Of a stretch of DNA of 64,000 nucleotides, positions 9,049-18,323 are shown piece by piece (positions within the stretch are counted from its first letter, which is position 1; the number at the start of each line of letters is the position of its first letter). Location: NCBI GenBank assembly GCA_001411745.2, contig LIQB01000004.1, forward strand, positions 186,001 through 250,000. The letters are read 5' to 3'. The DNA comes from Psychrobacter glacincola (GTDB lineage: Bacteria; Pseudomonadota; Gammaproteobacteria; Pseudomonadales; Moraxellaceae). The position numbers were made by a program, and so were the translations under genes. The notes beneath the pieces were generated by a model that was given only the letters and a program-made list of their open reading frames with translations, made no database searches and was not told the origin of the DNA.

Positions 9049-9345
9049 TTATACGTCAGGGTTATAAACCTTACCTGCATGAAAATCTGCTTGATGCTCA
9101 TAATTGCAAAAAAACAATGTTTGGTTTTCGCCAATGGCACTCTCACTATTTGCAGCCAAATTGGGCTTGGTTTCAAGGACTCCGCGGTATTCAGCCAAGC
9201 TGTTGCCACAAAAATTGCACTGACGCGGTGTGATCACATCCCCTTTTTTTGGCATCATGCTTTTGGGCGCACGCGGGTACATAAATTTATAAAACCCCCA
9301 CATTACTATCCAAATAACGATGATGATAATGATAACAGCAAACAC
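9049..9345 (-). CDS. Small membrane-anchored zinc-ribbon-like protein
   Basis: 98 residues: an N-terminal transmembrane helix (FAVIIIIIVIWIVMWGFY), a basic linker, then CNFCGNSLAEYRG and a later FFCNYEHQADFH. The Cys pair plus later Cys/His could form a small zinc ribbon facing the cytoplasm. The layout resembles PP0621-family proteins, whose role I do not know. The start is GTG at 9345, chosen because AGGAG lies seven bases upstream. The gene is alone between the zapA and glyS terminators. Confidence 0.7.
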   Translation of the reverse strand: MFAVIIIIIVIWIVMWGFYKFMYPRAPKSMMPKKGDVITPRQCNFCGNSLAEYRGVLETKPNLAANSESAIGENQTLFFCNYEHQADFHAGKVYNPDV

Positions 9346-9525
9346 GGCAGTGCTCCTTTGAATATGAGTAAGCGCTATGAATGATAAAAGCCGCTTGGCG
9401 GATTATTCAATACGTCTGAACAGTATAACTTAACCAGCAATACTGACAATAGTGCTATGTTTTAGCGAGTTAATTGTCCATCCATTTATCATGGTAATTT
9501 ATCAATAAATGCCATGATACGTTGT

Positions 9526-9554
9526 AAAAAACTGGCCATAGCGGGCCAGTTTTT
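9526..9554 (-). terminator. Terminator of glyQ-glyS
   Basis: Perfect 11-base stem AAAAACTGGCC / GGCCAGTTTTT with a short loop, about 43 bases beyond the glyS stop. It is symmetric, so it could also work on the plus strand. Confidence 0.85.
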
Positions 9555-9596
9555 GTATTAAACAGAAAATAAAGTGAGCGATCTATATTAGTGAAA

Positions 9597-11690
9597 CTAT
9601 AGCTGCAACTCACTGATATCAGCGACGGTTAAAAACAATGCGCGTACTTGCTTAAGCAGCGCTAAGCGGTTGTTTTTAAGGGCGGCGTCTTCACTGTTGA
9701 CCATCACATTATCAAAGAATTGGGTCAATGGCTCATCTAAGCTGGCAAGCGTTTGCAATACTTGTGTGTAATCCGCTTGCTCTAGCAGCGGTTGAACTGC
9801 CGTCTGCGCTTGCAGCACACTTGCGTATAAATCTTGCTCGGCAGGCTCAGATAATAACGATTCATCGACATTATCAGCGACACTCACTTCTGACTTGGCT
9901 AATATATTGGCAACACGCTTGTTTGAGTCAGCAAGCATTGAAGCTTGTGACAATTCGCTAAAGGCTTGTACCGCGCGAATACGCTGATCGAAATCAAGCG
10001 GCATATGCGGGTTAATCGCTTGCACTGCCTGAATGGTATCGACGCTCACGCCCTGCTCGGTATACATCGCACGATAGCGCGAGTTTAAGAATGCCATGAC
10101 CTGAGTAAACGTATCACCCATTTTTTCAATCTTGCTGCCTTCAGCGTCACTATAGCCTTTAATCGCTTGCTCAACGAGCGCTACCAAATTAATTGGCAAT
10201 TGCTTTTCGATCAAAATACGCAAGATACCGATGGCTGAACGACGTAGACTGAACGGATCTTTTGAACCCGTCGGTGCTTGGTCAATGGCAAAAATACCAA
10301 CAAGCGTATCTAAACGGTCGGCTAATGCTAAGCAAATGCCAATTGGCGTCTGTGGTAATACGTCGCCACTGAACTTGGGCAAATATTGCTCTTCTAAACT
10401 TGCCGCGACTGCTTCAGGCTCATTATTCAAACGCGCATAATAAGTGCCTGCAATACCTTGTAATTCAGGATATTCACCGACCAATGAGCTTGCCAAATCG
10501 GCTTTTGACAAAATACCCGCACGCACCGTTTCATCGATATCAATCTGCTGACCTTGCTGTTGCATCAAGGCGGCAATAAAGGCGGCAAGCTTGGCAATAC
10601 GCTCAGACTTCTCCCAAATCGTACCCAGCTTGTCTTGGAAGACGCGAGTTTTGAGGCTTTCTGTCAACGCAAATAATGGCTGCTTCTGGTCTTGTAAGAA
10701 GAAAAACTCGGCATCGGCCAAACGTGGACGTACGACTTTCTCATTACCTTCGATAATTTGATTGGGATCTTTTGACTCAATGTTGGTAATAAAAATAAAG
10801 TAAGGCTGCAACTTGCCTGCTTTATCAGTTAAGCAAAAATACTTTTGATCCGCTTGCATGGTCGAGATAAGCGCTTCTTGCGGCACTTGTAAAAAACGCG
10901 GCTCAAAGCTTGCTCGCAGTGCAATCGGGAAATCAACCAATGCGGTGACTTCATCCAACAAATCTTGCGGCACGATAGCATCAGCATTGACTTCATCTGC
11001 TAGCGCTTTGACTTGGTTTTTGATCAGCATTTGACGCTTATCAAAATCAGCCACGACTTTTAAACCGCCTAGTAATTCTTCGTAGTCATTGGCGTGCGCA
11101 ATCTCATGATAATTAGGACTATGGAAGCGATGGCCACGAGTTTGCGTTCCCGTCTGATGGCCTTGGATAATAGCGTCAATGACAGTACTATCTTGCATCA
11201 ATACCACCCATTGTACTGGACGCACGAACTCATTGCGACTGGCCCCTGAACGCATACGCTTAGCAATCGGTAGATTGTCTAGTGCAGTCTGAAAAATGGC
11301 AGCTAACAGTTCAGTAGTTGCTTGACCATGAATGACTTGCTCATAACCGACATAATCACCTTTGTCGGTGTTAATCGTTATCAACTCGCTGGCTTCAATG
11401 CCCAAGCCCTTCGCAAAACCCATTGCCGCGCGTGTTGGATTACCTTCCGCATCAAACGCGGCTTTAATCGCAGGGCCGCGTTTTTGCTCACTGCGATCCG
11501 GCTGCTTATCGCTAATACCCTGAATCTGAAGTGCCAAACGACGCGGGGCAGCAAAGGCTTTGATACTATCGAAGCTGATTTCTGCTTCATTTAATTGTTC
11601 GGTGACACTCGCTTGTAGCGCATCACGTAGTGGCTTTAGGCTTTTTGGAGGTAGCTCTTCACACCCCAGTTCAAATAGAATAGTACTCAT
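9597..11690 (-). CDS. glyS: Glycyl-tRNA synthetase beta subunit
   Basis: Large subunit of the alpha2-beta2 bacterial glycyl-tRNA synthetase; it binds tRNA-Gly and is needed for aminoacylation by GlyQ. 697 residues, in line with E. coli GlyS (689). It begins LFELGCEELPPKSL, characteristic of the family, and carries RGPAIKAAFDAEGNPTRAA, the core around AKRMRSG / FVRPVQW, and a C-terminal anticodon-binding region (about 590-697). AGGAG lies upstream of ATG 11690. It starts nine bases after the glyQ stop, so the two form an operon. Confidence 0.97.
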   Translation of the reverse strand: MSTILFELGCEELPPKSLKPLRDALQASVTEQLNEAEISFDSIKAFAAPRRLALQIQGISDKQPDRSEQKRGPAIKAAFDAEGNPTRAAMGFAKGLGIEASELITINTDKGDYVGYEQVIHGQATTELLAAIFQTALDNLPIAKRMRSGASRNEFVRPVQWVVLMQDSTVIDAIIQGHQTGTQTRGHRFHSPNYHEIAHANDYEELLGGLKVVADFDKRQMLIKNQVKALADEVNADAIVPQDLLDEVTALVDFPIALRASFEPRFLQVPQEALISTMQADQKYFCLTDKAGKLQPYFIFITNIESKDPNQIIEGNEKVVRPRLADAEFFFLQDQKQPLFALTESLKTRVFQDKLGTIWEKSERIAKLAAFIAALMQQQGQQIDIDETVRAGILSKADLASSLVGEYPELQGIAGTYYARLNNEPEAVAASLEEQYLPKFSGDVLPQTPIGICLALADRLDTLVGIFAIDQAPTGSKDPFSLRRSAIGILRILIEKQLPINLVALVEQAIKGYSDAEGSKIEKMGDTFTQVMAFLNSRYRAMYTEQGVSVDTIQAVQAINPHMPLDFDQRIRAVQAFSELSQASMLADSNKRVANILAKSEVSVADNVDESLLSEPAEQDLYASVLQAQTAVQPLLEQADYTQVLQTLASLDEPLTQFFDNVMVNSEDAALKNNRLALLKQVRALFLTVADISELQL

Positions 11691-11699
11691 GGGATGCTC

Positions 11700-12755
11700 C
11701 TATTTATTGTTATTAGTAGATTGGGTATTGTCAGTAGCTTGATTGCTTTCTGTGCTCTCAACTGCTTCTTCATTTGGCAAATACTTATCAAGCGCCGCCT
11801 GACGATGTGCTTCGTCTGCCAATGGAAAACCCAATTTTGCGCGTGCTTCAACGTAACCAATGGCAACCTTACGGGCAAGCGTACGCACACGTAGGATAAA
11901 ACGCTGACGTTCAGTCACTGAAATCGCACCACGAGCATCAAGCAAGTTAAAGGCATGTGAGGCTTTTAGCACCATCTCGTAGGCTGGTAGTGGCAAACCT
12001 TCGGCAACCAACTTATCTGCTTGCTGCTCATAAAAATCAAACATCTGGCCCATCATTGGCACATCGGCGTGCTCAAAGTTATAAGTCGACTGCTCAACTT
12101 CGTTTTGATGGAAAACATCACCATAAGTGACGCGACCAAACTCACCATCTGCCCAGACCAAATCGTAAACGCTGTCAACACCCTGCACGTACATTGCCAA
12201 GCGCTCAAGACCGTAGGTAATCTCGCCGGTCACTGGGAAGCACTCAAGACCGCCTACTTGCTGGAAGTACGTAAATTGCGTCACTTCCATACCGTTGAGC
12301 CAAATCTCCCAGCCTAGTCCCCACGCACCCAGCGTTGGCGACTCCCAGTTATCTTCAACAAAACGCACATCGTGCACCAATGGATCAATACCAATGGCTC
12401 TTAGCGAGTCCAAATACAGCTCTTGGATATTGGGTGGATTTGGCTTTAGCACCACTTGAAACTGATAATAATGCTGCAAGCGGTTGGGGTTATCACCGTA
12501 GCGACCATCGGTTGGACGACGTGATGGCTGCACATAGGCAGCATTCCAACGCTCAGGACCTAACGAGCGTAAAAATGTCGCGGTGTGAAAAGTACCCGCG
12601 CCGACTTCCATATCATAAGGCTGCAAAATAACGCAGCCCTTATCGGCCCAATAATTCTGTAGGGTTAGGATTAAATCCTGAAACGTCATCGGTTGAGGGT
12701 CTGTATTTTCTATCATCGGAGTTGTCGCTTGGGATGTCATAGTTTGGGTTTTCAT
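11700..12755 (-). CDS. glyQ: Glycyl-tRNA synthetase alpha subunit
   Basis: Catalytic class II subunit that activates glycine with ATP and charges tRNA-Gly. The conserved body starts at [19 protein letters not shown] and contains [46 protein letters not shown] and [12 protein letters not shown] (motifs of the class II core). The extreme C-terminus is a low-complexity Asn/Thr/Ser tail. The frame is open upstream to a GTG at 12845, but family alignment favours an ATG at 12755, 12740, 12716 or 12689; none has a good ribosome binding site, so the start is uncertain by about 20 residues. First gene of the glyQ-glyS operon. Confidence 0.95.
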   Translation of the reverse strand: MKTQTMTSQATTPMIENTDPQPMTFQDLILTLQNYWADKGCVILQPYDMEVGAGTFHTATFLRSLGPERWNAAYVQPSRRPTDGRYGDNPNRLQHYYQFQVVLKPNPPNIQELYLDSLRAIGIDPLVHDVRFVEDNWESPTLGAWGLGWEIWLNGMEVTQFTYFQQVGGLECFPVTGEITYGLERLAMYVQGVDSVYDLVWADGEFGRVTYGDVFHQNEVEQSTYNFEHADVPMMGQMFDFYEQQADKLVAEGLPLPAYEMVLKASHAFNLLDARGAISVTERQRFILRVRTLARKVAIGYVEARAKLGFPLADEAHRQAALDKYLPNEEAVESTESNQATDNTQSTNNNK

Positions 12756-12972
12756 AGTAAAGCCACTGTGGAATGGATATTTATAAATAAAGTTTTGATA
12801 GCACTCGTATAGCCTATTCGGCAACGACTCTATTTGCCTGCTCACCTTACTAAAAATTGACCATTTTATCTATATTTACATCAATTAAATTTATGCTGCA
12901 GACCTAAACCAGTCGTTATAAGGCTCATTTATAATCAAACTGCTGCAATATAGGAGGCACAAAAGTAGCAGA

Positions 12973-13004
12973 TAAAAAAATACCCAAATGCGCGAGCATC
13001 TGGG
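12973..13004 (-). terminator. Terminator downstream of the pspC gene
   Basis: On the minus strand CCCAGATGC and GCATTTGGG pair around a TCGC loop and run into TATTTTTTT. It separates the pspC gene from glyQ. The rest of 12756-13176 shows no gene. Confidence 0.75.
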
Positions 13005-13176
13005 CAGGAGGAAAGGTATGTCTTTGGTATCCTGATGAGTCAGGCTTTTTGTTTTTTAGTCGAACTGCTATTCTTTTTTTTGGTAAAAATCTATCTGAGC
13101 TAATCTCTATATTATTTCTATCAAAACAATACTGCTATTAAGCTGTTAAAAAGATACGAGCAAATATAAAATAACT

Positions 13177-13389
13177 TTATTGGTAAGACGCACTAGTCGC
13201 TTTTGGCATGATTATCCATAAAATTATATAAATTAAGATGCCAGGTACTGCTGCACTCAAAGATGAGATAATCACGAATAATACTCTCACCCAAGTTGGT
13301 GACCAGCCAACGTATTCGGCAATGCCGCCCATCACACCTGCTATCATGCGATTGTTCTGTGAGCGATGTAGTTTTGCTAGTTTAGCCAA
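13177..13389 (-). CDS. pspC: PspC domain protein
   Basis: 70-residue membrane protein made of one PspC domain: an amphipathic start (LHRSQNNRMIAGVMGGIAEY, the family's G-V-x-G-G-x-A-x-Y pattern) then a transmembrane helix (WVRVLFVIISSLSAAVPGILIYIILWIIMP). PspC in E. coli takes part in the phage-shock envelope response; here no pspA or pspB is nearby, so it is a stand-alone protein and the role is unclear. The start is TTG at 13389, supported by GAGAGG eight bases upstream. Confidence 0.82.
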   Translation of the reverse strand: MAKLAKLHRSQNNRMIAGVMGGIAEYVGWSPTWVRVLFVIISSLSAAVPGILIYIILWIIMPKATSASYQ

Positions 13390-13951
13390 ATCAAATACCT
13401 CTCTATCATTTCTATTGTTATTTAAAATTCTGCTTTTTACTTTTTTTCTTCTATTTTTATGCTCTTTTCCGATTCTAGTTAGGAAGCTACTTAGCCCTCT
13501 TAACTTATGAATAAGTATAGCAACTATTTAATATTTATCTGTTGAACGTATAGACGTACTTTGTGAGTTTATGCTAACCAAGCTTGCCCTAATCTGTCAT
13601 AAAACCTCATAAACTGCTGATTTTAAATAGTTATTTCAAAATGTTTCATGATTAGCTTTATTGCTGCCATATTACACATGTTGTTACAAATCCAATATTT
13701 AGCCATTTTCAGCACATAGATATTGTGTAGATGGAACTTCAGAAATGGTGAGATACTCAAACAATTACAGTTAAATTAATAACTTGGTCATATTTTTATC
13801 AGAAAACAGTCGTATAAAAAAAACACCCCTTTACAATAACCTACCTGTAAATCGCCTTAAACCTTTATAACATGCTGGTAAATAACAGATATTCCAGCAG
13901 TCTATCGATAAAATTGGTGCAATTAAGAATAAATAAAAATTAAGGAAAGCT
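13390..13951. other. AT-rich divergent intergenic region, pspC / nadR
   Basis: 562 bases without a coding region I can support. It contains T-rich tracts near pspC and an imperfect 10-base inverted repeat at 13874-13898 near nadR. No tRNA, terminator or repeat family member seen. Confidence 0.5.
13874..13898. promoter_or_regulatory. Inverted repeat upstream of nadR
   Basis: GCTGGTAAAT and ATATTCCAGC form an imperfect inverted repeat with a five-base centre, about 55 bases before the nadR start. Possible operator for the NAD salvage operon; weak evidence. Confidence 0.25.
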
Positions 13952-14992
13952 ATGTACGAGTCAGGATTGATGATTGGACATTTTGAGCCACTACATTTAG
14001 GTCAAATGCGCAGTATATTGGCTGCGGCAGGACAAGCGAAAACCTTGCATATTATCATTATGGCGCATCCAGCACCGCATCCAGACTTTGACATTACTTT
14101 GCAAGACAAAGCACGTTGGCTACAGATGGCGTGTGCTGATTTGCCATTTATCCAGATTCATACCACTCATGAGATTGAGCTGCCGCTACATGATAGCTTC
14201 TTCGATGTGACAATCGACATTCCCGCCAGCAATGCCAAACTACAACGTTTGACGACAGCGCTCGACTTACCAGCAGATACAGTCTTGTTTGTCGCAGAAA
14301 ACCACCCATTGGCGCAGAGTGATGTCTATGAGCGATTATCGATACCAGTCGTCACGACCCCGCTACAGCCTGAGTTTGACTCTTATTCCATCGCTCGTAA
14401 TCCAGTCGCGCATTGGTCAGCTATTCATCCCCAAGCGCGCGGCGACTATACCAAAACGGTGGCAATTGTTGGCGGTGAAAGCTCAGGTAAGACCACATTG
14501 GTGCATAAACTGGCCAATTATTATGGCGCCAGCTTTGCTTTAGAGATGGGACGCTTATATGTCGGCACTGATTTGGGCGGTAGTGAAGTCGGTCTACAAT
14601 ACAATGACTATGGTCCGATTGCCCTTCAGCATGCTCAAGCTATAAGAGACGCGGCGGCTAATGCGACCGCTCCTGTCACCATCGTTGATACCGATTTTGT
14701 GACCACTCAAGCATTTTGTGAAGAATATGAAGGTCGCAGCCATCCTTTTGTGGCGGCTTGTATCGATGAGTTTCGCTTAGATCATACCATTATGCTGGAT
14801 AACAATACGCCGTGGATTGATGATGGCATGCGCTCATTGGGCACGCCTGAGGCACGTGGACGCTTTGAGCGACGTCTCGTCGATATTTTTGCTCGTCATG
14901 ATATCAAACCACACATGGTTGATCAGCCAGATTACGATGCGCGCTATCAGCAAGCGCTGCTGCTTATCGATCAGTATGTTTATGGCAGATAG
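13952..14992 (+). CDS. nadR: Bifunctional NadR: NMN adenylyltransferase-like / ribosylnicotinamide kinase
   Basis: NAD salvage protein. Residues 1-160 are the nucleotidyltransferase-like domain (GHFEPLHLGQ, the H-x-x-H type site, and a later SYSIARNP in the position of the ISxTxIR motif). Residues about 165-346 form the nicotinamide riboside kinase domain with Walker A GGESSGKTTL, a Walker-B-like VTIVDTDFVTT and a lid region rich in Arg. The N-terminal helix-turn-helix repressor domain of E. coli NadR is absent, as in Haemophilus NadR, so it should be an enzyme only. AAGGAAAG precedes the ATG. It lies 104 bases before pnuC, its transport partner. Confidence 0.88.
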   Translation: MYESGLMIGHFEPLHLGQMRSILAAAGQAKTLHIIIMAHPAPHPDFDITLQDKARWLQMACADLPFIQIHTTHEIELPLHDSFFDVTIDIPASNAKLQRLTTALDLPADTVLFVAENHPLAQSDVYERLSIPVVTTPLQPEFDSYSIARNPVAHWSAIHPQARGDYTKTVAIVGGESSGKTTLVHKLANYYGASFALEMGRLYVGTDLGGSEVGLQYNDYGPIALQHAQAIRDAAANATAPVTIVDTDFVTTQAFCEEYEGRSHPFVAACIDEFRLDHTIMLDNNTPWIDDGMRSLGTPEARGRFERRLVDIFARHDIKPHMVDQPDYDARYQQALLLIDQYVYGR

Positions 14993-15096
14993 ACGACATG
15001 GTAAAAATAGCGATGGCAAGAATACAAAAATAATAGGATATTAAAAAATAAGATAAGCACCCATTGTAGTTTTAATACTTTAAGGAAAAAGGCTTT

Positions 15097-15828
15097 ATGC
15101 GTATTCAGCTATTAGATAATATTACTGGAAAGTGGGCGATGCAATGGATTGTCACTTGGTTCATTTGCGGGGTAATAGCCTTATCCGCAGGTTTTTGGCT
15201 CACGACAGAACACACCACACTTGATATGTTTTATTTGGGCGTGTCTTTCGTTGGTTTGGTCTGTGTGGTTTCGCTATCATTTCGCAAAAACGTCATGGGC
15301 AACGGGCTGGGAATGGCAGCGACTGCGGGAGAAGTCGTCGTGCAGGCGACGTCTGGTGCAGTCGGTTTGATGCTCGCGCCACTTTTCAACTTTTTCACCC
15401 ATGTCTACGGTATTTTTTATTGGTCAAAACATACCGATCCTGATGGCGACATGATACCAAAGGCGGCGAGCAAAGCAGTTTGGTTAATTACCGCCGCCTT
15501 TATTATTATTGGTCTCGCACTTTTCCCCACGGTAAATAATTTACTCGCCAGCTATGGCTATGCAGTGGTTGAAAATGATAATAGTAAATTCCTAGGATTT
15601 ATCTCCTTCTTTTGGATCAACGTCATTGCTTTTGTCCTCTCCATCACTGCACAAGCCGCAATGATTTTGCGCTATTCATTTAACTGGTGGTTATGGATTA
15701 TCGTTAACTTTGTCTGGCTCATCGTCAATCTAATGTCGGGCAATTACATTTTTGCCATTCAAACCATGATATATCAAATAAACGCTTTTATTGGTTTGTA
15801 TGAATGGCAGCGCAGTGAACAAGGTTAA
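15097..15828 (+). CDS. pnuC: Nicotinamide riboside transporter PnuC
   Basis: Inner-membrane facilitator for nicotinamide riboside; uptake is driven by phosphorylation by NadR. 243 residues with about seven hydrophobic segments. The C-terminal region WWLWIIVNFVWLIVNLMSG followed by IFAIQTMIYQINAFIGLYEW is the conserved Trp/Asn-rich substrate region of PnuC. AAGGAAAAAGG lies upstream of the ATG. Its place directly after nadR supports the transporter call over other small-vitamin Pnu transporters. Confidence 0.87.
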   Translation: MRIQLLDNITGKWAMQWIVTWFICGVIALSAGFWLTTEHTTLDMFYLGVSFVGLVCVVSLSFRKNVMGNGLGMAATAGEVVVQATSGAVGLMLAPLFNFFTHVYGIFYWSKHTDPDGDMIPKAASKAVWLITAAFIIIGLALFPTVNNLLASYGYAVVENDNSKFLGFISFFWINVIAFVLSITAQAAMILRYSFNWWLWIIVNFVWLIVNLMSGNYIFAIQTMIYQINAFIGLYEWQRSEQG

Positions 15829-16023
15829 CGGTTATCTTGTATGGTCATAAGCGCTGATATCTCAAAAGAATAAAATCGAAGAGCTCGCAGATATTGACAA
15901 ATATATTGATAGCGCTATAGGTTTTGACTGTGCCGTCTATCAGATAATGTGGTGGACTGGCTCAATTAGTGCTACAACTGATAGGAGAGATTTTTCAATT
16001 CATCTACTAACACGGAGGTTAGT

Positions 16024-16476
16024 ATGTCTCGTACTCAGCAAAAACGCCTGTCTAAACGCACACTTGAGCAATGGCTTAGTGAATATTCTGTCAGTCATCA
16101 AAACCTAGTCAATAAAAAAATCCATTGGCTATGCGTTCCTACTATATTTGTCAGCCTGTTAGGCATGGGCATGTCGCTATCAGTCTGGTTTACCTTGGTA
16201 CTTAGCGCGTTGGTATTGTTATTTTATATGCGTCTATCCACGCCGTTATTCTTGGCGATGGGAATGTTTATTCTTATTTGTTTGTCAGTAATGGCATTAT
16301 TACCATGGGGCTTTAAGGTTTGGGCAGCTGTTTTTGTGGTTGCTTGGATTGGACAGTTCATTGGTCATAAAATTGAAGGTAAAAAACCCTCATTTTTTGA
16401 AGACTTACAATTTTTATTAATTGGTCCAGCATGGGTAGCTAATAGCTTGATAGGTCGTAAAAAAAGCCAAGCCTAA
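16024..16476 (+). CDS. DUF962 / Mpo1-like membrane protein
   Basis: 150 residues with four hydrophobic helices. Family marks: VSHQNLVNKKIHWLCVPTIF near the N-terminus, and WIGQFIGHKIEGKKPSFFED with its conserved H-x-x-E-G-x-x-P pattern. The yeast relative Mpo1 is an Fe(II)-dependent dioxygenase in fatty acid alpha-oxidation; the conserved His residues suggest metal binding here too, but the bacterial function is not known. A strong GGAGG sits five bases before the ATG. Nothing nearby links it to a pathway. Confidence 0.82.
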   Translation: MSRTQQKRLSKRTLEQWLSEYSVSHQNLVNKKIHWLCVPTIFVSLLGMGMSLSVWFTLVLSALVLLFYMRLSTPLFLAMGMFILICLSVMALLPWGFKVWAAVFVVAWIGQFIGHKIEGKKPSFFEDLQFLLIGPAWVANSLIGRKKSQA

Positions 16477-16565
16477 CTATTTATCCTTGATAGTATATTT
16501 AAGCTTAGTACCGTTAGAATTAGCACCCAAAAAACCACTATCTAAAACTGATATTTTGACTCAAA

Positions 16566-16600
16566 AAAGCACCGCTCAACAATCCGTTAAGTGGTGCTTT
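16566..16600. terminator. Hairpin after the DUF962 gene
   Basis: AAAGCACCGCT / AGTGGTGCTTT stem with a 13-base loop and one mismatch. The T run is better on the minus strand. Probably the terminator of the DUF962 gene, 90 bases away. The remaining 16601-16880 is AT-rich and without features except a GTAATTAATTAC palindrome at 16673-16684. Confidence 0.45.
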
Positions 16601-16891
16601 GTATATTAAGCTAGTAAAGAACAGATTATAAAAAAATAAGCTATCAAAAAAATTTATTGACTGTAATTAATTACTCTAACTTTCAGAACAATAACACTAT
16701 AAACATAGCGTCAAATAGCCACAGCAGAACTGTTTATTTCAAAATCGAACCATTCATTTTAGAATAGAGCCAACAGCATAAATTCAGCCTATTCGCCCGA
16801 TAGTTAATACGCGACAAGCCTCTACGCAATGTACTGTAGAAATTCTTCATTACGCGCCATCACCGATAGATACAGCACTGGCTGTCCCGTC

Positions 16892-17260
16892 CTAAGCGTT
16901 GAGTTGGGTTTTTCTGATCGACACATTGATTTGATCGAAGAAGGGTATGAGCTCGTCGTTCGCATTAAGAGCTGCAAGATTCCAGCGACCAAGTAAAACG
17001 GTTGGCGATGATTCGTTATTCGCTCTTTGCCAGTCCCGATTATCTGAGCAGGATGGGATTACTTGAGACGCTAGCAGATTTGGAGAATCATGAATTTTCA
17101 CAAGATGGTTTTGGCACAACAAGCAACCTAGAGCTGACCGACGCAGAAGGCACAACCACACGACTCATGCCAAAATTAATGCCACTAATGGTGCGTTTTT
17201 AGTAGATATGGTCGTCAAAGGTCAGGGCATTACCTTTATACAAGGTCGATACCTGAATAC
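16892..17260 (+). pseudogene. Decayed LysR-type transcriptional regulator (effector-domain remnant)
   Basis: Three reading frames in turn give pieces of a LysR effector domain: LSVELGFSDRHIDLIEEGYELVVRI (frame of 16892, stop at 16993), then IRYSLFASPDYLSRMGLLETLADLENHEF (from 17002), then VDMVVKGQGITF (from 17202). These match, in order, the family pattern SDR-x-x-DL-x-EGxD-x-AVR, ASPxYL-x-x-x-G-x-P-x-x-x-x-DL-x-x-H, and V-x-x-GxGI. At least two frameshifts and a stop are present, and the HTH half is not recognisable upstream. A dead gene; the target is unknown. Confidence 0.8.
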
Positions 17261-17360
17261 AGTGTCGATATTTGATCACGCAAATAGTATCACATGTCTA
17301 TCACAGTCGAATTATCGCTTATAGCCTGCCGAATCCAGCAATCTTGGTTACTTATGCGCC

Positions 17361-17786
17361 TTACTCAGTGATAGCAGAAATGACACCAATCAATTTTTTG
17401 GTCTTATATCTTGCTTCTGCTAGTGCCATCTTATTCTGCGCTACCACGGTCAATACACACGGCTTACCGATATAGTCAGTTTTGACAAATAGCATATTTC
17501 CAGCAGTGGCTTCGACAATAGTGATGTCGCACTTGCCCTGCTTCATCTGACTCGCGGATGAATCGCTCAGCGCTGATAGCGTGCTACTCATCGCCGCAAA
17601 CTTGTCCGTTTGATTGCTCAATTCACTGATCGAAAAGCAACTAATAGGAAAGCCATCTGTGGTGCATAAGCTAACCAATATGACTTCTCTATTGGCGTCA
17701 CACAATGCTTTCATGTGGCTTAACAACGCTATTTTTGCTGGTGATTTTTCGTCTAATTTTTCTTTTAACATAGTCATATCTGGCAT
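17361..17786 (-). CDS. Roadblock/LC7-like protein, third gene of the BLUF-GTPase unit
   Basis: 141 residues with the alpha/beta pattern of Roadblock/LC7 (longin-type) proteins: a first helix, VILVSLCTTDGFPISCFSI (two strands around a G-F-P turn), a long helix (TDKFAAMSSTLSALSDS), then DITIVEATAGNMLFVKT and VLTVVAQNKMALAEARYKTKK. In Myxococcus and Thermus the Roadblock protein MglB is the GTPase-activating partner of MglA; adjacency to a GTPase gene suggests the same here, as inference. Its ATG overlaps the GTPase stop by one base (TGATG), so translation is probably coupled. No terminator is evident before the LysR remnant. Confidence 0.75.
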   Translation of the reverse strand: MPDMTMLKEKLDEKSPAKIALLSHMKALCDANREVILVSLCTTDGFPISCFSISELSNQTDKFAAMSSTLSALSDSSASQMKQGKCDITIVEATAGNMLFVKTDYIGKPCVLTVVAQNKMALAEARYKTKKLIGVISAITE

Positions 17787-18319
17787 CAGTCTTGATTGTT
17801 AAGGGTATTAAATAATGACAACAGAGACACAGCGGACTCTCTATTTCTAGGATCTGTATGGAGCACGGGTGCCACCACATTATGCTGCATCAACATCACT
17901 CTTATTTCTTGTCCCAGTGCTGAAAGGCTATCTTTGTCAGCATCCTCGCAATGAGTGATACCAATGATACACGTGGTCTGATTTTTTTCTGGCGCAAAAA
18001 AGTGTAACAGCTTATCTAAATTGGCATAATCGGGTGTCTCGCCATATCTAATCAAAATGAGCAATCCCCATAGCGACTGATTGACGAACTCCCATAAAAA
18101 AGAAAACCGCTCTTGACCTGGCACGCCGTAAATACCTAGCGCCATATCGTCAGACAGAGTGATGCGTCCATAATCGATGCCGACCGTCGTGTACTCTTTA
18201 CCGATATCGATACTAGATTTTGCTTCTGTTTCGATGGGGCTTATCTCGCTTAGGGTTTTGACCAACTGAGTTTTTCCAGCACCGACTTCACCAATGATTG
18301 CTAGCTTCTGATAATTCAA
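17786..18319 (-). CDS. MglA/COG2229-type small GTP-binding protein
   Basis: 177-residue single-domain P-loop NTPase. G1 is GEVGAGKT (residues 10-17). The switch I region has [12 protein letters not shown] (42-53), like the TT-V-x-x-D-x-G-R of COG2229 GTPases. G3 reads YGVPGQERF (64-72), lacking the Asp of canonical DxxG but keeping P-G-Q-E. The G4 position reads THCED (122-126) instead of NKxD, so nucleotide specificity is less certain. The start is TTG at 18319 with GAGG seven bases upstream, four bases past the BLUF stop. It lies between the BLUF and Roadblock genes and is probably the switch they control. Confidence 0.8.
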   Translation of the reverse strand: MNYQKLAIIGEVGAGKTQLVKTLSEISPIETEAKSSIDIGKEYTTVGIDYGRITLSDDMALGIYGVPGQERFSFLWEFVNQSLWGLLILIRYGETPDYANLDKLLHFFAPEKNQTTCIIGITHCEDADKDSLSALGQEIRVMLMQHNVVAPVLHTDPRNRESAVSLLSLFNTLNNQD

Positions 18320-18323
18320 TTTT

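Noticed and set aside
8966..9049. 6S RNA gene downstream of zapA
   Set aside because: The common gene order suggested it, but only an 83-base gap with a terminator follows zapA.
12756..12845. N-terminal extension of GlyQ from GTG 12845
   Set aside because: No ribosome binding site, and the family begins near the MTFQDLIL segment; the extension would be out of line with known GlyQ lengths.
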